Below, piece after piece: positions 1 to 8,427 of a stretch of DNA of 64,000 bases. Each line of letters opens with the position of its first letter. Position 1 is the first letter of the stretch. The translations under genes and the position numbers were made by a program. Where the stretch lies: positions 51,507,647-51,571,646 of the forward strand of contig CM028328.1 of the NCBI GenBank assembly GCA_016647705.1, in the 5' to 3' direction. The notes beneath the pieces are model-generated. The model was not told the origin of the DNA. It ran no database searches and worked only from the letters and a program-made list of their open reading frames with translations. This stretch comes from Eucommia ulmoides (Eukaryota; Streptophyta; Magnoliopsida; Garryales; Eucommiaceae).

Positions 1-325
1 TATAATAAAAAATTACAAATAAATCTCTAGAAAATAAAAAAAAAAAAAAAACCGAAAAATAGGATTTGATAATCAAAAAAAAAAAAAAAAACTTTTTTTT
101 CCCTTTTTCTTTTATTTTTTCTATAAATACCATAAAAAAAAAAAAAAGTAAAAAATAGAAAACAAAAGAGAAAGGTAGTGAGGTGAGCGTAAATTGGTCC
201 AGACACAATTCACCGAGAAAAAAGCCACTCATGTAATAATTTATAAATTGACTAATCACAAATTACAATTTGGGTATTGGAAGAGAACCAAACAAGGCAC
301 TAAATATATGAAACCATCTACTCCT
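1..325. other. AT-rich flank, no gene seen
   Basis: This stretch is AT-rich with several poly(A) and poly(T) runs in the first 150 bases. I see no open frame with coding character, no RNA gene and no clear repeat boundary. It is the outer flank of the foldback element that follows. Confidence 0.6.
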
Positions 326-1000
326 TTCAGAAAATGGGTTTAGACCAATGAACTCTCTTGTCCTTGAGCCTAAAACTAGATAATTTTTCTGTTATTTTAC
401 AAATATCAGTCAGCTTTCTTGTCATTTTGGTCAATGACTACTTACCCCCCTTTATGACATGAATGTCTATTTTTTAAAAAATTATATTTTTATTCTCATA
501 AAAATTCATTAACATCTTTTTATTTTTAAAGTTATAATTCTTACCCTTAATTTTTTAAATAATTATATTTACCTCCCATCCTACCACACCCTCATAGCGC
601 CCACCACCACTGCCCACTACCCACTTCTACTGCCACCGCCATCGTCTACTGCCACCGCAACCTTCCACCGCACCTCTACCACTACCGTCCACTGCAAATG
701 AGGTGGGCGATGGACGGTGGGTAGTGAAGGTGGCAGTGGCCATGGATGGTGGCGGTGGCGGTGACGGTGAGAGGGTGTGATAAAGTGAGGGGTAAATATA
801 ATTATTTAAAAATTAAGGATAAAAATTATAATTTTTTAAAAATAACATAAGGATATTTATGTCATAAAGGGAATAAGTGCTCATTAATAAAAATGATAAA
901 GAGGCTAATTGGTATTTGTAAAATAATAGATGAGATATCTTATTTAAGGTAAAAAAAACATTGAAGGTGATTGGTATAAACCATTTGGAAAATAGATTTG
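326..1000. mobile_element. Foldback (MITE-like) inverted-repeat element
   Basis: The left half (about 326-690) reappears as its reverse complement in the right half (about 700-1000). Matching blocks include the 'ataattatatttac' stretch beside the centre, the 'tttatgaca' block and the outer 'tttacaaata' block. The centre is GC-rich: CCACC/ACCGCC triplets on the left arm and their GGTGG complement on the right, around position 695. There is no coding potential. Imperfect arms of about 300 bp round a small centre fit a foldback or MITE-type non-autonomous DNA element. I could not identify a target-site duplication, so the superfamily is open. Confidence 0.6.
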
Positions 1001-1033
1001 TTAGGATTGACAAGTCAATTTTTTGCATTTATA

Positions 1034-1043
1034 TATGTTTAGA
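1034..1043. repeat. Target-site duplication of the MULE, left copy
   Basis: TATGTTTAGA lies directly outside the left inverted-repeat end (GAGTTGTTTACC). The identical 10 bases lie directly outside the right end at 14455-14464. A 9-11 bp duplication is the hallmark of Mutator-like elements. Confidence 0.9.
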
Positions 1044-1124
1044 GAGTTGTTTACCTATTAAATATTAAAAAAAAATAAAATTACTGAATGAGAATAGTTT
1101 TTAACTTATTTACGTGAATAATGC

Positions 1125-1470
1125 ATTTCGCTCTTCACAAGGGCGAAATCGAATTTTTTTTTTTTTTTTTTTTTTTTTTTTGATCCCGCGCTTGTGAACA
1201 GCGGGATCAAAAAAAATTAATTTAATTTGATCCCGCCCTTGCGAAGGGCGGGATCAATAATTTTTTATTTTATTTTTTTATTTGATCCCGCCCTTCACAA
1301 GGGCGGGATCAAATGGAATTTTTTATTTTTTTTTAAAAATGTGATCCCGCCCTTGTGAAGGGCGGGATCACCAAACGGCGACCAGCCGTTCACACGGCTG
1401 GTCACCGTTTGCTTTGGCCGGTCAAACGACCGGCCAAAGCTACAGAGAAGGCAGCCTAAAAAGGCTGCCT
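1125..1470. repeat. Cluster of eight hairpins in the left inverted repeat
   Basis: Eight palindromes lie almost head to tail: 1125-1149 (TTCGC type), 1181-1209, 1228-1258, 1281-1313 and 1341-1371 (GATCCCGC type), 1372-1411 (ACCAGCCG arms), 1411-1440 (GCTTTGGCCGGTC arms, 4-base AAAC loop) and 1449-1470 (AGGCAGCC arms). The best GATCCCGC unit has a perfect 12-base arm GATCCCGCCCTT and a 3-base loop, CAC in one unit and GTG in another. Poly(T) or poly(A) spacers separate several of them. They stand out as GC-rich islands in AT-rich DNA. They could form cruciforms or act as subterminal binding sites; function is unknown. Confidence 0.9.
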
Positions 1471-1580
1471 CCTCCCTTTTTTTTTTTTCGCAGGCTATTT
1501 TTTATTTTTTTATATGTATAGGTATAGGTTTAGCTTTAATTTGAAATTTTAAAATCTCGATATATGTGCACAATTTCGCC

Positions 1581-1715
1581 TATAAATATCACTTACCGGA
1601 TTTCATTAAAATTCACACTTCTTCATTTACTCCTTCTCTCATTTGTTCTTCATTTTGATATTTTTTTGTTCTAGTTACACTTCTTCTATTCAGACTTCTA
1701 CTCCTCTATTCACAG
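1581..1715 (+). promoter_or_regulatory. Predicted promoter and 5' leader exon of the transposase gene
   Basis: TATAAATA at 1581-1588 is followed by about 100 bases of pyrimidine-rich leader without ATG pressure, ending CACAG/GTTAATAT (donor at 1715/1716). The next plausible acceptor in front of the coding frame is at 4789-4790 (AAATGATAG), nine bases before the ATG at 4800. That would give a 5' UTR intron of about 3.07 kb that contains the whole repeat array. The same signals occur in mirror image before the PMD gene. The leader is inferred from sequence only. Confidence 0.6.
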
Positions 1716-2099
1716 GTTAATATATTTTTAACGTTTTTTTAATTTATTTGTTAATTTAATTAGTATATTTTTTACCTTTATTTGTTAGTTAGTTGATTAG
1801 TTTAATTTGTTAATTTAATTGTTGAATTAAAAATTATACTTTGGTCATTTTCACATGTTTAAGAAAATATAAAATAATATATTATTTCAAAAAAAATGTT
1901 AGTTAGTTAGTTTAATTTTTTACTCTAGCTATTTAATTAAAAAAATATACACTTTGACCCCTAAAAGTATAACAACTAGAAAAATATAAATTTTTAATAT
2001 ATTATTTTAAAATAAATTATTAGTTAGTTTGTTTGTTTTGTTGGTTTAGTTGTTTAATTAGTTGGTTAGTTTAATTTGTTAATTTAGTTGTTAAATTAA

Positions 2100-4230
2100 A
2101 AATTACACTTTGTCTCCTTTCACATGTGTAGAAAAATATACACTTTGGCCCCTGAAATTTTTTCAATTACAAAAATATAAAATTTTCAACCTAACGTTTT
2201 AAAATAAATTGTTAGTTAGTTTCATTTTTGAATTTTGTTATTTAATTTAAAATGTATTTATTTAATTTGTTAATTTAGTTGTTAAATTAAAAATTACACT
2301 TTCGCCCCATGTGTACGAAAATATAAATCAACATATTACATTTTTAGTTAGTTTAATTTTCTAATTTAGCTATTTAATTAAAAATGCACTTTGGCCCCTA
2401 AAATTTTGATAATTAGAAAAATATAAAATTAAAATACCTATTATTTTGTTTAATTTGTTAATTTAGTTGTTAAATTAAAAATTACACTTTCGCCCCGTTC
2501 ACATGTGTAGGAAAATATAAATCAACATATTACATTTTTAGTTAGTTTAATTTTGTAATTTAGCTATTTAATTAAAAATATACACTTTGGCCCCTTAAAT
2601 TTTGATAATTAGAAAAATATAAAATTAAAATACCTATTATTTGTTTAATTTAGTTGTTAAATTAAAAATTACACTTTCACCCCTATCACATGTGTACGAA
2701 AATATACACTTTGGCCCTTGAAATTTTTTCAATTAGAAAAATATTAAATATTCAACCTATTGTTTTAAAATAAATTGTTAGTTAGTTTCATTTTTTAATT
2801 TCGTTATTTAATTTAAAATGTATTTATTTAATTTGTTAATTTAGTTGTTAAATTAAAAATTACACTTTCGCCCCTTTCACATGTGTACGAAAATATACAC
2901 TTTGGCCCTTGAAATTTTTTCAATTAGAAAAATATTAAATATTCAACCTATTGTTTAAAAATAAATTGTTAGTTAGTTTCATTTTTTAATTTCGTTATTT
3001 AATTTAAAATGTATTTATTTAATTTGTTAATTTAGTTGTTAAATTAAAAATTACACTTTCGCCCCTTTCACATGTGTACGAAAATATAAATCAACATATT
3101 ACATTTTTAGTTAGTTTAATTTTGTAATTTAGCTATTTAATTAAAAATATACACTTTGGCCCCTTAAATTTTGATAATTAGAAAAATATAAAATTAAAAT
3201 ACCTATTATTTGTTTAATTTAGTTGTTAAATTAAAAATTACACTTTCGCCCCGTTCACATGTGTAGGAAAATATACATTTTGGCCCTTGAAATTTTTTCA
3301 AATTAGAAAAATATTAAATATTCAACCTATTGTTTTAAAATAAATTGTTAGTTAGTTTCATTTTTTAATTTCGTTATTTAATTTAAAATGTATTTATTTA
3401 ATTTGTTAATTTAGTTGTTAAATTAAAAATTACACTTTCGCCCCTTTCACATGTGTACGAAAATATACACTTTGGCCCTTGAAATTTTTTCAATTAGAAA
3501 AATATTAAATATTCAACCTATTGTTTTAAAATAAATTGTTAGTTAATTTCATTTTTTAATTTCGTTATTTAATTTAAAATGTATTTATTTAATTTGTTAA
3601 TTTAGTTGTTAAATTAAAAATTACACTTTCGCCCCTTTCACATGTGTAGGAAAATATAAATCAACATATTATATTTTTAGTTAGTTTAATTTTTTAATTT
3701 AGCTATTTAATTAAAAATATACACTTTGGCCCCTTAAATTTTGATAATTAGAAAAATATAAAATTAAAATACCTATTATTTGTTTAATTTAGTTGTTAAA
3801 TTAAAAATTACACTTTCGCCCCGTTCATATGTGTAGAAAAATATACACTTTGGCCCTTGAAATTTTTTCAATTAGAAAAATATTAAATATTCAACCTATT
3901 GTTTTAAAATAAATTGTTAGTTAGTTTCATTTTTTAATTTCGTTATTTAATTTAAAATGTATTTATTTAATTTGTTAATTTAGTTGTTAAATTAAAAATT
4001 ACACTTTCACCTCTTTCACATGTGTACGAAAATATAAATCAACATATTACATTTTTAGTTAGTTTAATTTTCTAATTTAGCTATTTAATTAAAAATATAC
4101 ACTTTGGGCCCTGAAAATTTGACAATTAGAAAAATATAAAATTAAAATACCTATTATTTGTTTTATTTTTCGTTAAATTAAAAATTATACTTTCGCCCCT
4201 TTCACATGTGTAGGAAAATATAAATCAACA
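2100..4230. repeat. Tandem array of about 190-bp modules, left
   Basis: The palindrome CACATGTG or a near variant recurs about every 186-193 bases: near 2121, 2307, 2500, 2687, 2878, 3069, 3256, 3448, 3639, 3826, 4017 and 4203. Each copy is preceded by a block like 'aattacactttcgcccc' and followed by one of two alternative sequence types, so the array has a higher-order alternation. About 12 modules in all. The mirror array is at about 11225-13480. Confidence 0.88.
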
Positions 4231-4360
4231 TATTACATTTTTAGTTAGTTTAATTTTCTAATTTAGCTATTTAATTAAAAATATACATTTTGGCCCCTGA
4301 AAAGTTGATAATTAGAAAAATATAAAATTAAAATACCTATTATTTGTTTAATTTGTTAAT

Positions 4361-4799
4361 TTATTTTATTTTTTGAATTTCGTTATTTAATTTAAAATGT
4401 ATTTGTTTAAACTTATATAAAAGAATTTTTGGTTAGTTTATTAAACTTGTTATATTGGTAAGTAAAATGTTAAGATTGAAAATAGATTACTGAAATCCAT
4501 AAAAAATTTACACTACAAACATTGGAATATGATGTACAAATTGTGCACTTTCATTCCTCAAATTAATTGAATCTATTTAGTTGATATTAGCTTGACGTGG
4601 AATTTATATTCGATTTAGAGTTAAAGTTAAAATAATTATTGAATAAATTCAAAATAAGTAAAATATTAAGGATTGAAAATAAATTACTCTAACCCATAAA
4701 AAATGAACACTATAAACCAACATACTTTTGTGATTGAGTTTTAGTTAACGATATTATTTTCTTGTTTTGTTTTGCCTTGTCAAATGATAGCCGCTTGAA
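4361..4799 (+). other. Unique segment before the transposase start
   Basis: AT-rich sequence between the left array and the transposase ATG. It holds a pyrimidine-rich tract ending in a likely acceptor AG at 4789-4790. No other feature is seen. Confidence 0.5.
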
Positions 4800-5222
4800 A
4801 TGGATCACGTTCGATTGTTATTGTATTGGGGTGGTAGAATATTGGAAGGTACGGAGTTCGGGGTTTGTTATAGTACATCAGTTGTAAAATCTTTGGTTGT
4901 CCGTAGGGGAACAAGCTTAAATGAATTAATTGAGACGCTAAAACCATGTGTTCTTGAAGATGGGGTTACTGGAATTTTGAAACTAAAGTGTAGGATGCCG
5001 ATGACTCTTTTCGGGTCGAACTATAAATATACCTTATTTTCTATCGAGGATGACTCAGCATTAAACCAAGTGCTTGAGTTACCTCTTTATATACCCTCCC
5101 TTCTTACTGTTGAAGTATATGTAGAGATAGAACGGGCATTTGATGATGGTCCAAATTTTTTTCCCCCAAGTGGTCATTTTACCAACTTAATGACCCAGAG
5201 TTTAAATCCGTACAGTACCTAA
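4800..5222 (+). CDS. N-terminal part of the MULE transposase, closed by an in-frame stop
   Basis: Frame of 140 codons from ATG 4800, beginning MDHVRLLLYWGGRI. This resembles the PB1-like N-terminal region that often precedes the DNA-binding domain in plant MULE transposases (short strands, basic residues, then 'KLKCRMP' and 'YTLFSIEDD'). It ends at TAA 5220-5222. The same frame then stays open without interruption into the main transposase frame, the next ATG being 5325 (exactly 175 codons downstream of 4800). So this is probably not a separate gene but the first exon of the transposase with one nonsense change. CAA to TAA by cytosine deamination would suffice. The start is favoured by the acceptor-like AG nine bases upstream. 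Confidence 0.7.
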   Translation: MDHVRLLLYWGGRILEGTEFGVCYSTSVVKSLVVRRGTSLNELIETLKPCVLEDGVTGILKLKCRMPMTLFGSNYKYTLFSIEDDSALNQVLELPLYIPSLLTVEVYVEIERAFDDGPNFFPPSGHFTNLMTQSLNPYST

Positions 5223-5324
5223 TCTGACGGACAATTTTTCGGCACCGTTCCCCAAGCAGTCCAATCTAATTACACCATCCCACCCCCTTACAATCTAGAA
5301 CAATATCATTTCCACAATACTCCT

Positions 5325-7600
5325 ATGCTGCACCCCCAATTACTTGAGTCTAATTACACCGTCCCACTCCCCTATATTCCAGAGCAAGATCATTCTCATA
5401 GTATGATTGACCATGGTCATGGCACCAGCTCTTCTCTTCCACATCCCCATTATTCACCGAGTAGTCCGCCGCAAGATAACATAAGTAATTATGGTGGTGA
5501 CTTTGATACAATTGATAGTCGCGACGATGTGTCAGAAGAAGAGTTCGATGCGGATTTAGCGTTTCAGCCAGACGAAGATGTAGATGCTGGGCCTAGCGGG
5601 CAAGGGGGTGAAAATCAGCAATTGGAGTTAGACAATGTAATTTCATTTTTCAATAACTTGGAATGGGGTGACGACGATGACTTGGCGAAATACGAGCCGA
5701 AGTTGCGGAAGAATTTTTGGACACCGGAGATGGACGAATTCCGTACTGGTATGGTCTTTAAGGACAAGGAACATCTCCAGCAGGCCGTCAAATTTTACCA
5801 CTTGAAAAAGAACAAAGAGTTTTATGTCTCGCAAACAAACAAGAAGCTCTGGTCGATTAATTGTTCGCATGGATGCGATTGGAGGTTGCGGGCGGGGAGG
5901 AAAAAAAGTCACGGTATGTTTGAGATTACACAGTATGAGGGGCAACACACATGTTTCTATAATCATACTGCTGTAGATCATAAAAATTTGGATTCTGCAC
6001 TCATTTCGAACCTAATACTTGGACAAGTAGAACAGGATCCAGAATTGAAGATTGGCGTCATTGTGGCTTACGTGAAGGAGGCTCATGGATACACTATCTC
6101 CTATAGAAAAGCTTGGTTGGCTAGATCTAAAGCCATTGAGACCTTGTTCGGAGATTGGGATGAATCATACCGGAAGTTACCGAAATTTATGGTCGCGTTG
6201 CAGCACTACAATGCAGGTACGATTGTCGAGTGGCGCACTGTGTCGACTGATATGCCTGACTATAGGATATTCGACATGGTATTTTGGGCATTCAAAGCTT
6301 CAGTCGACGGATGGCGTTATTGTCGCCCTGTAATCACCATTGACGGGACCCATTTGTATGGTAAATATGATGGAAAGATTTTAATCGCCATAGGAATGAC
6401 GTCGTCCAACAAGTGCTACCCATTGGCTTTTGCAGTCGTACCGACGGAGGATTACCGATGTTGGCGCTGGTTCATCTACATGCTTAAGCGTCATATTGTC
6501 GGTGATCGTCCTGAGGTTACATTGATATCTGATAGACACGCCGGCATTATTAGTGCAGTTGACAATATTTGGCTTAATCAACATAATGAGCCCCTCCGAT
6601 ATCATCGATTTTGTTTGCGGCACCCTTGTAGCAATTTCAATAAGATTGCTAAAAATCAGCATCTCAAAGATCTTGCTTGGAATGCAGGTGCTGCAACACA
6701 AATTCGAAAATACGATGCTATCATGGAAGAGATCAAAAAGATTGATGTTCAGGCGCATGCATGGTTGAGCAATCATGCACCTTACAAATGGACCAGGGCA
6801 CACGACAATGGTAAGCGTTGGGGAGTCATGACGACCAATTATGCAGAGGTATTTAACAATTGTTTAAAGGGTGCAAGAAATGTTCCAATAACTGCAGCCG
6901 TCAAGATTACGTTCTACAGGATGGTTAAATACTTTGATATTGGTCGACAACAAGCTATAAAGGACTCAGCTGACGGTTACGTATATGCTAAACACGTCGT
7001 TGATAAAATACAGAAATCTCAAGCCAAGTCTAAAACATACGAGATTCAAATATTCAATCGGTAATTTAGTATTCATTATTATTTTTTCACGTTACATATA
7101 ATTGTTACGACATAATTTAACAACTAAATATTTTTTTTTCTAGAGAGAATATGATCTTCCATGTGAAAACTAGGAAGACTCTTACTGGGGGCTTGATTCC
7201 TCATGAAGTCACACTAGGAGATAACCCTGATTGCACATGTGGGAAGTTTAAAATTTGGCGATATCCGTGCTCCCATATGCTTGCGGCCACAGAGTATAGT
7301 GGAGTTAATGCATTCCGCTATATTGCTGCTGAGTATACAATGACAAACCAATTGATGGCATGGGAGTCTTCGTTTAGGCCGATTCTTCATGAGGACTACT
7401 GGCCAGAGACCAATTTTTCGAACCTCATTCCAGACCATGATAGACTTCGAGTTGTGCATCGTGGTCGACCCAATTCCACTCGCATTCAAAACGAGATGGA
7501 TCAGTCGCGCAGAACAATGACAAATCGTTGCGGTTTATGTTCCCAAACTGGACATGATAGGCGAAAATGTCCATCCCGACCCCGCCATGCACCCAATTGA
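5325..7600 (+). CDS. MULE (MuDR-type) transposase, two exons
   Basis: The gene encodes a nuclear enzyme expected to bind the inverted repeats and cut and rejoin DNA. Exons are 5325-7060 and 7144-7600, separated by an 83-base intron with GT at 7061 and TAG at 7141-7143. Splicing keeps the frame and gives 730 residues from ATG 5325. In order: an acidic, low-complexity N-terminus; a MuDR-type DNA-binding region (about residues 130-205, with 'SINCSHGCDWRLRA' and 'GQHTC'); the MULE catalytic domain with 'TIDGTHLYGKY' (first Asp, near 6342), 'LISDRHAGI' (second Asp, near 6528) and the C-x-H motif 'FCLRHPCSNF'; a SWIM zinc finger CTCGKFKIWRYPCSH encoded in exon 2; and a C-terminal CCHC knuckle (C-x2-C-x4-H-x4-C, 'CGLCSQTGHDRRKC'). 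The third catalytic acidic residue I cannot place with certainty. Upstream coding sequence from 4800 is in the same frame across one TAA. Family assignment is firm. Confidence 0.9.
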
Positions 7601-7754
7601 TCTTATCGGTTTATTGTAATGAATGTTTATGCTATTTTTTTTTGTTATGTCAACTGTTATGTATTATAAATTCTATGCACTTGTTGTGCATATTGCCTTT
7701 ATAATGAATCTTATATTTTGTTTATAAATATGATTAAATTTTAATTTCGTACTA
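7557..7754 (+). repeat. Transposase 3' end, also present inverted at 10867-11064
   Basis: The last 14 or so codons of the transposase plus about 150 bases of 3' flank recur as reverse complement at 10867-11064, roughly 92% alike by eye. The match ends at AATTTCGTACTA on both sides. Beyond it the two copies lead to different genes: the small frame at 7773 here, the PMD gene there. Confidence 0.85.
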
Positions 7755-7772
7755 AAATTAAAAGGATTGAAA

Positions 7773-8087
7773 ATGTACACGGTGAGAGATTTGTATCGTT
7801 CAATGGGACGTAACTGGCTTTTGGAAGACGAATTCTCATACTTTTTAGATCCAAGAGTTCGTTACTCTTCACGGTCGGTTGCAAGGATGCGGGAGGAATA
7901 CACTTATCGTGTCAACCAATCAGAGGTTATGGTGGACGGATGCAGGCAATATAATATTCCAATAGTGCATCAATTGGCCAGAACAATGCCAACAGACACG
8001 CCGCATAATCTTATTTTGGAGTGTTTTTATTGTCACTATTTTTATGATATTATGTACTGTATTTCTTATATACTGTCTTTGTTATAA
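7773..8087 (+). CDS. Small unassigned frame downstream of the transposase
   Basis: 104 codons from ATG 7773, beginning MYTVRDLYRSMGRN. The first 75 or so residues look protein-like: charged, with 'DPRVRYSSRSVARMREEY' and 'YNIPIVHQLARTMP'. The last 20 are rich in Tyr, Cys, Ile and Leu and may be read-through into non-coding sequence after a missed splice site. It follows the transposase 3' flank directly. MuDR of maize has a second gene (mudrB), but that one is convergent with mudrA and I see no resemblance. Function is unknown; it could also be an exon of a captured gene. Confidence 0.4.
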   Translation: MYTVRDLYRSMGRNWLLEDEFSYFLDPRVRYSSRSVARMREEYTYRVNQSEVMVDGCRQYNIPIVHQLARTMPTDTPHNLILECFYCHYFYDIMYCISYILSLL

Positions 8088-8427
8088 GTTTTGTAACAAA
8101 TATCGTTAAATTTGTTTCCGTCTATGTAATATTTTTTTAATATAATATTTATGATTATTTTAACTTTAATCGCCTTTAATATTATACTGTTACGAGTTGT
8201 TTTGCCTTTTTAAGAATCTTTCCGGAATGTTAGACACATTGCTCGATCTCTCATTCAAATTCTGTATCTATTTGCGAAGCAATATATACGGTACATCAAC
8301 AACTTTCTAAATCTCCAGACGTTACAAAAAAATGTATTTACTAACTACATAAATTACTATATAACTATATATTTACAAAAAAAATGTATTTACATTTCTA
8401 TAACTAAACTATCAACTACATAACTAA
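8088..8427. other. AT-rich spacer between convergent genes
   Basis: No frame or repeat of note. It separates the + strand frames from the 3' end of the minus-strand PMD gene and probably contains 3' untranslated sequence and poly(A) signals of both. Confidence 0.5.

Larger units (their letters stand above)
1044..4360 (+). repeat. Left long terminal inverted repeat of the MULE
   Basis: About 3.3 kb that recurs in inverted orientation at about 11066-14454. From the outside inward it holds: an AT-rich tip; a hairpin cluster (1125-1470); a TATA-like TATAAATA (1581-1588); a pyrimidine-rich leader ending in a CAG/GT donor at 1715/1716; an AT-rich spacer; and an array of about 190-bp modules. The inner end is judged by eye and may be off by some tens of bases. 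Confidence 0.85.

Noticed and set aside
2100-4230. CRISPR-like regular spacing
   Set aside because: Repeats are whole 190-bp modules with similar text between sites, in plant DNA inside a MULE; no short repeats with unique spacers.
5643-6803. Antisense and alternative frames over the transposase
   Set aside because: They overlap a frame with clear MULE motifs and show none themselves.
7773-8087. Identification of the small frame as a mudrB-type gene
   Set aside because: Orientation differs from MuDR and no sequence resemblance could be seen; left unassigned.
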